Shown here in pieces: positions 1 through 10,745 of a DNA stretch of 64,000 nucleotides. The translations under genes and the position numbers were made by a program. The notes under the pieces are model-generated. The model worked only from the letters and a program-made list of their open reading frames with translations, was not told where the DNA came from and made no database searches. Source of the stretch: Amblyornis subalaris (taxonomy: Eukaryota > Chordata > Aves > Passeriformes > Ptilonorhynchidae); the NCBI GenBank assembly GCA_018881555.1, contig JACAXG010000025.1, forward strand, positions 3,293,899 through 3,357,898, read 5' to 3'. How positions within the stretch are numbered: position 1 is the stretch's first letter; every line of letters begins with the position of its first letter.

Positions 1-261
1 ACTTCAGGTTCTGCCCTCAGGCAGGAGCACATCTGCAGCTGCAAGTAGGAGCACTTGCTTTCCATAAATATGTTGTGGCTCTCTCTGATTCTCAGGATTG
101 AATTACGTGCTCAAGGCATGCAGAAGGCAGTTTTCTGTCTCAACACATGTGGATATCCCAGCACTGCTCAAGGGTCAAAAGAACACATAGGTGGAAACCA
201 CAAGCCACAAAGGTTGCCTTAGCCAAGGCAAGGTTAAGAATTTCCTGGATTTAAGTATATA
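1..261. other. Unassigned unique sequence
   Basis: I see no gene, RNA or recognisable repeat here. Both strands carry only short open frames, such as a 71-codon minus-strand frame starting near 390, with no domain-like content. Confidence 0.5.
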
Positions 262-470
262 CCTGCTAGTAGCCTTTGTGCTGCTACAAATACTGTGTTC
301 TCTGAGGCTTTTTCTCACCCAGGAACACAGATGGAGTTTATAAAAGGTAGAGGAACCAAGGTCTGTAGAGAGAGAAAGTGACTTACCCATAGGGAGTGAC
401 CCAATTCAGCAACCTAGTGACAGGGCACAGAGTCTGGAAAACTAGAAGAGAGAGTCACAAAATATCATGC
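262..470 (-). mobile_element. Ancient MIR/CORE-type SINE with L2-like tail
   Basis: On the plus strand the copy reads as the reverse complement of a MIR-like SINE. The stretch 'gaaagtgacttaccc' near 375-389, followed by 'cagcaacctagtgacaggg' near 407-425, matches the conserved block usually seen as 'gtgacttgcccaaggtcac...agtggcagag'. Upstream, 'tttgtgctgctacaaatac' near 276-294 resembles the 'cattgtgctaggcgctgtacaaac' block of the L2-derived tail in reptile copies. The order of blocks fits a single minus-strand insertion. It is strongly diverged, with no clear target-site duplication and no coding capacity. The boundaries are approximate and the family name comes from remembered consensus. 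Confidence 0.6.
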
Positions 471-1096
471 CACATCTACACATCTGCTTTCACGGTGTGC
501 AAGATTAGAGGACAGAACGCAAATTCCTTGTCTGCGGTAAAAAACAGGGCCTAGGCCATTTTCTCCTTTGAGTAAAGTTAACTGAGAAGAAAACGTGTCA
601 ATGGATATTCAAATTAATTCAGAAAAAGAAATTGTTCCTTGATGGACTTGGATAACATGAAAAGTGTGGGAGAAAGACTTTTTTAAGCTTGTCTGTTTTA
701 GCTGGCATGAACTACTCACTTGTGAGCTGTAGGATTGATTTGTGCAGTATTAATGACTGTAGAAACACCACTGCATGGATGATGGTGCTTCATCCCATGT
801 GGATATAAATGGGATTAATTAACAAAAAGACTGAAGATTTCAACCCAGTTCACCAAGTCTCCATCTCTATTCCAGAGAGAGAAGCTTCATCCCCACGAGG
901 TGCCAAAACCAAAGTAACNTAGAGCGGTTGAGCTGGGTGGAAAATGTAGCAGGTGGAAAGAAAGGGGATCCCTTGGGCAGAGATGGATTCACCTATGGTC
1001 TCAACCATACTGCAGATGACTGTGCCATTAGCACCTGACGCAGGGTTGCTGTTGAACACAAGTGAATAGATTGGGCTCGTAACTTGGGACTCATCC
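471..1096. other. Unassigned unique AT-leaning sequence
   Basis: No gene or repeat is recognised. The stretch is AT-leaning and CpG-poor, then passes abruptly into the CpG-rich patch that follows. An isolated N lies at 919. Confidence 0.5.
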
Positions 1097-1653
1097 TTTT
1101 CGGGGCTAGGGAGGTGGGAGCATTGCAATTGTTCACATCGCCTCTCTGGGAAACGACGAAACCTTCCCCTGCTCCTCAAGCGGTGCCTGAGGACCTCTCC
1201 CGGCCTGTTCCAGCTGACCTCCAGCAGGATGACGGGCCACCAGAGGCCCGACGAATGCTGACGGCTCCGAGCCCTCCGCCAGCAGAGCGAATGGCCCCGG
1301 GCTCGCTGGCGGGAGCGCAGAGCAATAAACATCCCAGAGATGCTGCCGAGCAGGTCCGTTTCCTGCACGCAAGCTGCACATTGTAAAAACTGGGGCTCGG
1401 GTTCTCTTTCCTGTTTGCACTGGAGCAGACCGCAGAAATTGCACAATCCTCCAGGCCAGACCCAAGGTGAATTGTGAGATGATAGGTTCCAAGGCAATAT
1501 TTCACACTTGCTGAAAAAGTGATACAGCCCAGGGGAGGGGGCTGTAATTAGGGGGAGCAGTGACAACTCACAGACAAAGTGATTCCATAAGTAGAGGAAG
1601 AAACAAAAGTTCGTTCCAAAGACTCTCACTTGTGTGGATTCTCTAGTGTTCAA
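850..1653 (-). other. Long open frame over CpG-rich patch, coding status doubtful
   Basis: This is the longest open frame in the window: 267 codons on the minus strand, starting at an ATG near 1653. The translation shows no recognisable domain, signal peptide, membrane helix or repeat, and its composition shifts where it crosses the GC-rich core. Other frames are also open over the same core (minus-strand frames of 119 and 109 codons and a plus-strand frame of 100 codons), as expected where high GC lowers stop-codon frequency. One codon contains the N at 919 and could hide a stop. I judge it more likely a by-product of base composition than a gene. It is listed because its length is unusual for this window. 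Confidence 0.15.
1097..1432. promoter_or_regulatory. Small CpG-rich island
   Basis: I count about 22 CpG dinucleotides in roughly 340 bases, densest between 1200 and 1320, whereas most of the window has only a few per kilobase. The patch is GC-rich and sharply bounded by AT-leaning sequence. In vertebrates such unmethylated islands usually mark promoters or enhancers, so this could be the promoter of an unannotated non-coding transcript, an alternative first exon of a distant gene, or an orphan island. No convincing TATA box or strong splice donor fixes a direction; 'agcaataaac' at 1321 is only a weak TATA-like match. It could also be a GC-rich remnant of an unrecognised repeat. Confidence 0.45.
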
Positions 1654-2122
1654 TAAAAGGTGTGATCCCTGAGTAAGAAAGTCTTTCTCCTTTCTCCACT
1701 TGCTTATTTTGATGAAATATGATAGTCACAATATTTTTAGGCATTCTTTCCTGCTTGTCAGGTTACAAAGCTGTTAGCTGGAAGTCGTACTGGCTGACAC
1801 ATAAACAACACGATCACATTAAACTCTGTTTCNCAGGGAAGGCACTCTAGAGTAAAAGTTTTGATTTGGTGAAGACATCTGCAGAGGTGGTGGGGAGGAA
1901 GGTAGCAACTTTCAGATAAATAACTGTAGGGGCTTGAAGAGAAAATAAAGTTTCTTTTTTCTGTCTGTACACATCTTCTGGAGGGAGTTTTTCTTCCTTT
2001 AAAGAATGTGGTTTTTTAAATTGTACTGGAAAAGAAGAAGGGAAAGCAGACAAAATCAGCAAAACACTCATCAAAATGTCTGGTTATACATTTCTCAGAA
2101 AATACATGTAGATAAAAAGACC
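1433..2122. other. Unassigned unique sequence
   Basis: No gene or dispersed repeat is recognised. The open frames here are short, for example 75 codons on the minus strand at 1847-2074, and have no domain-like features. An isolated N lies at 1833. Confidence 0.5.
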
Positions 2123-2198
2123 GATAGATAGATAGCTAGACAGATAGACAGACATAGATAGATAGCTAGATAGATACATAGATACATAGATAGATAGA
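2123..2198. repeat. (GATA)n microsatellite, imperfect
   Basis: Tandem GATA/TAGA units are interrupted by GACA, GCTA and GATACATA variants. The mixture of GATA and GACA units indicates an old array that has gathered substitutions. Confidence 0.95.
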
Positions 2199-5084
2199 AA
2201 TACATAAGTATTTGATTCCAGCAAACAGACAAGTGTTCTGTGGCACCAACGATGTCATTAACCTAGCACGAAACTTGAGAACTACAAACACAACAGTTTA
2301 TTCCTGGACACAGGAGAGACAAAATTTTAACACAGAAAGGATGAATGTTATGGCAATAATCGGAACCTCGTTGAGAGATCAGCAGATTGGCTCCTGTGGA
2401 GGTGGAGACAGTAGACATCTCTTGGTCATATGACATTTGTCCATCCAAGCAAGACTGGCCCCATGCTCTGTGAGAAGATGACTAAATCTGCTGGTGTTCA
2501 GACCTTCTGGTGTGGATCAGGAGCAGATTACTAGTAAAACAGCAAGACTCATACGCTCGTGGTCTTAGCTAAGGTGTCAGATCCGTCACTGAATGTCATG
2601 GCAAAATGATAGAGGCTATCTCGACCTTGAAATGTCACTGTTTTTTCCATTCCTCTCACACTGGAAAGGGCAGGCATCCACAAATCTGCTCAGGGATGAA
2701 GTAGCAGAATGGCTTTAGAAGTTCTGCTTTACTACCATCTTTGCCCCTCTGACTGTCTGGCCTGCAATGTTGCTGTGCATCCCTACACGTGTTCATCCAT
2801 TACTCTCTGCACCTCTAACTCCACTTGGCAGATGCAGAGAACCAGAAAGAAGATCAAGGGCTCTGCCAAGGTAAAGAACATGTGTTCCTCCCAGCCTTTT
2901 TGGGAGGGGGACTTATTTCTGTTGTTTGTCCTTGTGTGAGTCTCACCCGTCCTTCTCGCAAGGACTGTATGTCGCTCCATGCACAGGGGACTGCAGGGAC
3001 TGGTTTCCAAGCCCCAGAAGAGCAGCTGTGGGTCATCCTGGAGCAAGGTTGTTTGCCTGCCTTCTTTAAACATTAAGCATTCGGCAATGTCAAGCCAGAA
3101 AGGGACACACGAAGATGGCAACAGGACTGATCAAGCGTTATGCTCGAGATTAGTCTCTAAAGTCTTTTGCAACATGAATGAATAGACCTCAGAAAATGTG
3201 TAGAGTTATTGACAAAGGCTTGAATGCAATTTGGGTTGTAGGCAAAAGGTTTCCTCTTCTCAGCCTTGCATGCAAAAAGAGCAACTACTGCCATTTGCTT
3301 TTATCCTGAAAAATCTGTATTTGGCAATGAAACAACAAGAAGTTACTCTATCTCCATTAAAAAAAACCAAACAACTAAGAGCAAACAAAAGCTGTCTCTG
3401 CAAGAAACCATGATGAAGAGGAATCTCTTCTGCAGCAGATTGCAGGAGCCTGAGAATAAAATTACTGCCATAGATGTGTACAGGTCAAGCCTTTAAAAGA
3501 AGAAGAATAATGGATGACGTGCAGAAGAACCAGTGTTTCTAGTATCAGACTGAAAATTGGAAAGTTTTTTGACCAGGTTAGTGAAAGTTCTGTGGAGAGG
3601 CCTATCTAGAAAAGCTGACACCTTACACAGCCTCTCCTCTTGAATGGGAAAGCTTCCTGATTATTAATACAACACCTACATTCATATAGTACCTTTCAAA
3701 AAATGTCATATTTATTTCCTTTTCCCTTGTCCATAAAGCCCAGCTATTTTGCAGTGAATATTTGCTTTCAAGGGCGCATTGCTAGAAATAAGAAACAAAT
3801 TTGTAATAGCCAGGCAAATACCCTGGCTCCACATCTCCTTTCCAAGATTCAGTGTGAACATAAAACAGATGTGATCCCAACAAAGAGGCATCTTCTGTTG
3901 TACCAGATGGGACTCCTGCATCACTTTCCTATTGGCTAAATATAATTGGGGAGAAACAATAGTACCAACACAGAGTGCTGAGGTTGAGTGATATGAGGCA
4001 GGATTATTTCCTTTATCCTAGAATCTAGTGATGGATCTCTGAACGGGCATTAAGTGAGAAATAAAAGGGTAAATTTCACCCTTCTTTTCCTGTCTAATTC
4101 TTCTGCATGGTTGGGCATTATGGACTGCAAAGTATTTCCTAACTTTGGTTTGTTTTTAATTGCAATTTTCATCCCCCTTTCAACCTTAACTGCTATTGTG
4201 GGCCTTTGCTACTGCTGTGTTATAGACAACAGCAGGAGCAGTAAGAATTTTAAAAATAGAGCAGGAAATTTAACAACTGCACAAAACTCCTTACCCTGGA
4301 GAGTCATTGTTTATACTTCTTCATGTATGTTAGCAATAATTATACTAAAATCTGTTAGGAAAAAGGGTCCATTTTACATCAGANGAGAAAATGTAAATTT
4401 TTTTTTTCCTCCTAAACTGAATACAAAGACTGTTTCATTAAGTGTGGCTTTTTGGTAAAAAAATGGAACAAAAAGTCTACCCCAAAAAAATCCCATTTAA
4501 AAAACAGTCTTTTCCATCCAAAAATCCAAACAACTGAATAGAAAATGTGGATCTCTTCTTTAAAATGGGGGAAAAAATCCAAGTTGACCTTAGTTTTCTC
4601 TCTGTTATACAGAGCTGCTGGATGGGAGACACCCCACAGACACACCACATTCTTCAACCTCCTGCATGTGTCATCCAAAGCAGGAGTGCCAAGCTCATCT
4701 CTCTCTAGTCTAGTCTTAGTGATGAAATTACAGGTTTATTGTGAATATATACCAGCCTTGGTGAGCATGTGCCCAGAAATAACAGTGAAGTAGTGGGAGG
4801 TCTCTGGCTTGAGTAATACAAATACNGACAACAGGCTCACAGACCCAAACTGATAATTAATGTACCTTCTCAGCCTAAGGAAGCTTTTCACTACTAGGTT
4901 GGCTCAACATTTCCCAGCATTTCAAAGAGNACTTCGTGGGATAGGTTCTTCTCCTCTCATTTCAGAGACAAGTTTCACCCTTTTGCCAGTCACAAGACAG
5001 AATTTTTCATTGCTTGAATGGAGCGGAAGTCTTCACCCAACATAGTAACCTCTCCTCTAAACCCTAAATGGCTGCCGCAGCAAT
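2199..5084. other. Unassigned unique sequence
   Basis: Nothing gene-like is supported. The longest frame is 134 codons on the plus strand (4054-4458). Its hydrophobic segments come from T-rich DNA, it contains an N codon at 4384, and it matches no family I know. Overlapping frames of 60-112 codons at 2700-3120 lie on both strands and look incidental. Single N bases lie at 4384, 4826 and 4930. Confidence 0.5.
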
Positions 5085-5235
5085 CGTGCAATTAGGTTCT
5101 ACTTTGGGTGGAATGATTCATGCTTCAATAAATTCAATTTCAACAAGACATAATTATGGTGAGTCACATAATCACAGATTAATCACAGCACCTCCCATTT
5201 AGCAGTCAAAACAGTGAAGGATTCCAAATGCGATG
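5085..5235. promoter_or_regulatory. Candidate non-coding regulatory element, TAAT/ATTA-rich
   Basis: The block carries several homeodomain-type cores: 'gcaattagg' near 5088, 'cataattatgg' near 5149, and 'cataatcacagattaatcac' near 5167-5186. A sequence 'ggtgagtcacat' near 5158 resembles an AP-1-type site. Clusters like this are typical of conserved developmental enhancers, but AT-rich DNA produces such cores by chance and no conservation data are available here. No open frame of note crosses it. Confidence 0.2.
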
Positions 5236-6441
5236 CATATGATGCTTCTCCTCAGCTTTTGTTTCACTTGATTTCATTNCTGCTTTATTGGTTGATCCTA
5301 TACAAGTTCTAGGAGAAGGCTTCTGGGGTTGCACAGGATTTGTAAGACCGGATGGCAGCCAATTGATTTTATTTATTTATTTTTAACTTTTTTTTTTTAC
5401 TTTTTCCATTTGCTGAGTGAATCTGAAAGATAATGAATGTTGACAGCACTAATGATTTCAGCAAGAACCTGAGGGCCTCTTGTTTGCTACTTAGCTCCCC
5501 TTGACACAGTGAATTGTTAGTGGGATTGAAGATATCCAGTGTCTTCCGTATCTGAGTGCACACAAAAGGGGCCTTGCATTGTGAATTCTTCTGTTGAGTT
5601 AGTTCTTCAGAGATGTAGGAGATGAGGAACTTCTCCATGCTAATATCTGGGCATCCTGTTCCTACCATCCATAATCAGGATACTCGAAAACATCTTTTAG
5701 GGATTCCCTCCTGCTCACTGCTGATCTTAAACCTCTTNTGTCTCTGCTGGCTCCCACCACAGCTGATGTATGGAGCTGCGTCTCCTCCTCCCTTCTTACT
5801 CCATTTTTATTGTTACTGAGTGTGGAGACTGAGAAGGGGTCAGGCACTCAGCAGAAGCTGTACTCAGCTCATCTTCTTTGAACATCACTCTCAGCTTCAT
5901 GTACACTTGCCACAAACCAGTGAGGGGGAAATTCCTTCTTTGTGATCAGACAATTTGTGGCTGCCCTTTACCAGACCTCGGGTAGGAACGTATGCAGTGG
6001 TTTTTCCAAATATTATAACCAAACTTATTCTGTGAGACCAGTTTATTTTGAATTGCAGTTGGATCATTTTATGGAATTGTTTTGCTTTCAAAGCTTTCGT
6101 TCTCCAAAGTGGTTAGAAAGGGGGTTATTTTATTTTCCTTTTTATTGCTTTTATTTTTAAGGTGAGGGTGGTGGTGAGCAAAACAGGAGGATGTGGGTTT
6201 TGACAAGAAGTGAGAGGGAAGGTTGTTCTTTGAGATTTTGTTTTACTCTACCACTAATCAGTGTAAAGCTTGACAAGCTGAAATTTACTTCTCTGTGCAT
6301 CTTGTGAGTTTTCCCTAGAATTCAGCTTGGTTTTAAAAGTTGGCTAAAGTTTCTATTGAGTAGGTAGGATGTTGAAGGAGATGCCAGTAAATCAACATTG
6401 TCAGAAAACTAACAAAACCTTTAAAAGAAAAGCCTTTGAGG
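5236..6441. other. Unassigned sequence with short T-rich run
   Basis: No gene is recognised. A TTTA/T-rich simple stretch lies at about 5367-5399 and is responsible for the lysine-rich end of a 99-codon minus-strand frame. The remainder is unique AT-leaning sequence with no recognised repeat. Confidence 0.5.
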
Positions 6442-6522
6442 TTTTTTTTCATCTTTTCTTCTCTCTCCCTCTCTTGCTCTCCTCTTTCCATTTTTCCATT
6501 TTTCTTTATTTATTTCTTTTTC
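6442..6522 (+). repeat. Pyrimidine-rich (CT/T) tract
   Basis: About 80 bases are almost entirely C and T, ending in 'tttctttttcag' at 6512-6523, which has the form of a strong vertebrate 3' splice acceptor. A second T run follows at 6535-6547. Such tracts can be low-complexity repeats, splice-acceptor tracts or triplex-prone DNA. The sequence after the AG has an open frame to 6722 with no recognisable content, so I treat it as low-complexity sequence. Confidence 0.8.
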
Positions 6523-6547
6523 AGAAAAGATTACTTTTTTTTTTTCC

Positions 6548-9500
6548 TGTGTACAACAGGATGCCAAACACTAGAGGATACCATTTCTGGAAAATTAATA
6601 ATGTCCTGGCAAACAGCTTAGAAGATGAATTGACAGGAATTGTGGGGCTGGGTGATGCAGACACAAGCAAGGGGAACACCAAGCAATACATATTTGTCTT
6701 GGGCACTGCAAGAACTACATGACATGAGTAAGTGTGCACGTGAGGCAGGGTGGTGAACAAAAGAGAACAGCTTTGTAAAGGAACTGACCAGAATGTGGGC
6801 TCTGAGTGTGGNCTGGGCCGCCCTTCAACCACTCAGCAGGCAGAGATCCATCTCTGCTGACATTTATGGTCTGCATTGCTCCTGGGTTTGCCCAGCCCCA
6901 CAGCCCCAGAGGGCCTGGCTCCTGGTACGGCTTCTGGGAAGCCAGCAGTCTGCAGGCTTCTCTGCAGCCATGACTATGGTGACTTTCAGAAATGCTGTGC
7001 TTGGTGGTCACTGCTGGAGGTGCCATTGGGTACCTCCATACCGGGGATTTCTAAATGGGATGGGAAGAAACCAGAGGAAGTTTCCAGCTGACTGTTTATA
7101 CTCTCCCGCCAGCAGGCGCAGGGTGCGGTTTTGAGTGGAGAATGTTGCTCAGGAAGAGTGTAAGCCCAAAAAGCCACATTTATTCCATGGCTCAAGCCTG
7201 TATCCACAGTCCCAGGAGATTATATTACTCACAGAAAAAACTTATTAAAATCTCCCATGCATCATAAGATATGCCACCCAACAGGAGGTGGTGATTCTGT
7301 TTCAGTCTTAGCAGCATCTGAGCTGTAGAGAAGAAGAGGCATCCAGAAATGACTGGATTGCTATGCTCCCAGCAGGATATTCTGATTTTCTAGTGTTTAC
7401 AGGATACAACAGGAGACCTCCAGGGAGAGGTCTGCAGCCTCAGTAATTCCGTGGACACATCCTCCTCTACAAGTACAGTCTAAACCAAAACTAATGTCGA
7501 GGTGCTTTTGGAGGCACTGGGCAGCTAAGAGGTCTGATGGTCCTTGAAAGACAAGACGCTTAGTTTTTCTGAACTAGAGCTGCGATGTCATTCCAGCTGA
7601 GCTGCGTGCATTCCATTATAAGCAATACCATGTGCCCTTTGAGCCCTCTGTTGTACTCATTTGATGGATTATCCCCCTTTATTCCCTCCCAAATTATTCC
7701 CTGAGTTTGCCGCACACTACGAACATATTGCATTTGACCTCCAACATGGCCAGCTCCTAGCTGGGATAGAGATAATGATGCAGAGACCCCTGCTCCTCAA
7801 CGTATCTACTCCCACTGATGTCAGANCAATTTGGCTCGATTTTGCCTGACGGGACTTTTGGCCTCTAAATATCTTTGGTCTACTTCCAAGTCACAGGTTC
7901 ATAACAACCATTCCAAATACCCCTGGAAGTGCGTGGAGGGTGGTATAGAGTCACACACAGAGCCAGCTCCTCAGCCTAGTATCAAAAACAAGAGCAGACC
8001 TGGAAAAATATTACAAAACTCTTCCACTGGCACCAGCAGGTCAGTGTCATTACAGGCAGTGCTGTTGTTCTCAGATAGTATTTCATTGGCTTCCTTCTCC
8101 TTTTTCCTCTGCCTCTTCTGAAGCACATTTTCTTTCCCTTGTATTGCATGGTAGGGTTGTATCCCTGGAGATTCACAGTGATGAGGAGGAGTAGGCAGAG
8201 ATCAAAAGCACTTCTAGCTTTGAAAAGATTATTCCTGGCCGCAAACCAAGTACGGCAAGCTCCAATCCATCCATCTTATTCAAACAGTGTTTCAAAACTG
8301 GTCACCCAACCCTTTTGGATTCTGCTTTCCTTTCAACTTTATATGGCACAGAATTCTTTGATTTTACCTTTTAAAGCATGGCACTGAATTATTTTCTAGC
8401 ACAACTGACTGCTCATATTTTTCAAACCTGAGACTACAGGCTTCTGTGGTGTTTTCAGTTCTGTTCAATGTCTTTCAGGGCCAAAATCTCTTAGTTTCTT
8501 CACAAAACAACTGCATGGATTTTACCTCAGCTTATTGACATTTCCAGAGAAATAAAGCAATAAAAATTCACTGTGTTGCTTTGAAACATGCTCCTCCAGC
8601 AATCTAAAGTACCAAACCAACAACAAAAGAGTGAATGATAATTGCAAGAAGTTTGCCAGAAAATGGATACGTTCTTTTTAGAAGAATGTCAAGATCTACA
8701 ACATTTGGCTGAAAGAAAATATAATTTTAACAGCTGGGTGGAGATACAAGTGTTAAAAGCAGAAAACGCATGAATTGAATATCCTTCTAGTACGTATAAA
8801 ATATACTGTATTTTCAAACAACTTTTACATTNACAGGATGCATATCATACAGGAAGAGATCAGCAGACTTCATCTGGATGCACAGATTTGTCCATCTCCG
8901 AATCACAAGCTCAGACATCCATGAAAAGACTCCAGTGTTTGGGAGCATGCTCACTGGCTGTAAGCTATGAGAGTTTCTGAAATCACAACTTGTTTTTTTT
9001 GTGTATTAGAAGTATTCTAACTCCAAACCTCCCGAAGTCGACCCATCCATACCTGACTGCTATGGATGGTTAAAACAAAGTGATTTGACTGGTTAGTTTT
9101 ATCTGTGTATCACAGTGCATAAATAAGTGCTAAAGGAAGACGTGTCTTAGTGTCACATCTGCAGGATAAAATAGCAAAATGCATCCTGCAAATTATTCCA
9201 GACAGACAGGTCACAGTCTAACCATGCACTGGTGTACTTGGAAAATGAATGATTATCCAACATTGCCTAGTTTTTGGAAAACAACCAGAAAAAACTAAAT
9301 TGCTCAAGAAAACAACTCCTCTCTCAAATTCAAAATGTTCTGAATGGATTAGGAAGGAACAACATCAGTGAAATCAGTCATTTTATTTCTTTCATATGCC
9401 TTGGAAATTAGTAGGTCATGAATAACACTTTGAGGATATTAGGGATGAGGCGTGCACACATATCTTGGTATGAGCATTCAAGAAACTCTAGAGAATACAG

Positions 9501-10263
9501 AGAAAGTTTTCGGTGGTAAAGATAACTCCATCTAATGTGACTTCTCCAAAAATATTAGTGTATTGGAAAAGAGGGGTGTCTGTGGACAGGGGCCAAGCTA
9601 ACGTGATTTTAATGCAAGAGTATCGAGAAGGCCATTCACTTTCTACAGCTTTTCCTACATGAGATCAATCCAAGATGTCATATTCCTTCACTGCAGGAGG
9701 CTACTGTCAGGATATACATACAAAATTTAGCTGAGAAAATAAGACAGACAAATGAATATTTTCTGGATAGATGCCACTGATATTGCTGATTATTTGATAT
9801 TGGTTTTCCTCAACACAAAAGAAGTCAAAACAGAAAAAAAAGAGTAATTTGTATGACAGATTTGCCATATCAGCAGCAGATAAAAACTACTGTCATTAAA
9901 AGTTCAGTTTGGCTTGTTTTCTAACTGCAGTCCAGTGTGCCAGTGCCACATGAATACTGTTACAGGAGAACCTGCTGACTTCGTGTCATTTCAGACTTTT
10001 TTCAACCTTGACAGAAGTAAAAAGAATATATAAATAAGTATTAGTCGTACTAGATGACTTTGCAAGGATTGTCTCAGCCTGTTCAACTACCAGTAATCCA
10101 ATCAATATACTGGCAGCCAAACTTTCAAATTTAAAGCATTTTTCCCAAGAGGATTATCTGCAATAAATAGAAGACAAATACAGTTTGTTCAAAATGTTAC
10201 TGTACTACTGNGAAACATCTCACATAGCCCTGGTGAGTACCAGGCAGTTCTTAGTTCCAAAGT
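6548..10263. other. Unassigned unique sequence
   Basis: No supported gene. From 6548 to about 8390 there are overlapping short frames on both strands without domains. From about 8390 to 10263 the sequence is strongly AT-leaning with no frame of 60 codons or more on either strand. A perfect 9-bp inverted repeat with a 9-base loop lies at 9043-9069, which is not beyond chance in this length. N bases lie at 6812, 7826, 8832 and 10211. Confidence 0.5.
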
Positions 10264-10745
10264 ATCTGAAGCTAGGCCAGACCATTGCAGTTATCTGATC
10301 TGACTGGTTCACAAATCCTAGGTGCAGTTTTCTCCTGGTCACCACCTAATGAAATCAATTAACAATGCTCAGTGAAATTGTGCTTTCTAGAGCGATGCTC
10401 AGATCTTATTTGGAGAAGACAAGGCAAGAGAACATGAGAACAAGAGAACAAGGCATGTTCTTTGTTTCTACAAGCAGATTACTCTAATTAGCTGATTCTT
10501 ATCCCTTCCCAGTTAAGTAATGTGCCAAGTTTCAAGTAAACTCCATCAACTGATTCTTGTTCTGCATTTCTCTGCTGAATTAAGGACTTCTTTAGCAACT
10601 GCTATTNTTTCCTTGGGAAGGTAATTATAGAGTGATCAAGTCACCTCTTGTCTCCCCAGTTGCCTTTGTGATTAGTTAAACAGATTGATTTCTTTAACTC
10701 TCCTATGCTGAGGGGATTTCTACAGATCCAAAATAACCATGTGGT
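10264..10745 (-). mobile_element. Ancient CR1 LINE fragment, 3' portion
   Basis: The plus strand reads as the reverse complement of a CR1 element 3' region widespread in reptiles and birds. Recognisable blocks occur in the expected order: 'ggccagaccattgcag' near 10275, 'atttctctgctgaattaagg' near 10566, 'gtgatcaagtcacctct' near 10632, and 'agttaaacagattga' near 10675. CR1 is a non-LTR retrotransposon that copies itself through an RNA intermediate, and truncated 3' ends are its usual remains. The copy is heavily diverged. The interval 10390-10500 does not align well in my reading and may hold an insertion or fast-evolving sequence. It encodes no reverse transcriptase domain. Its ends are approximate. 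Confidence 0.8.

Noticed and set aside
4054..4458. 134-codon hydrophobic plus-strand frame suggesting a membrane protein
   Set aside because: The hydrophobicity comes from T-rich DNA, an N lies inside, and no family resemblance was found.
6512..6722. Splice-acceptor-like tract followed by an open frame
   Set aside because: The tract is part of a long low-complexity pyrimidine run, the frame has no recognisable content and no good donor was identified.
9043..9069. Perfect 9-bp inverted repeat with 9-base loop ('ccatccata' / 'tatggatgg')
   Set aside because: One or two such short hairpins are expected by chance in 64 kb. The stem is too short for a microRNA precursor.
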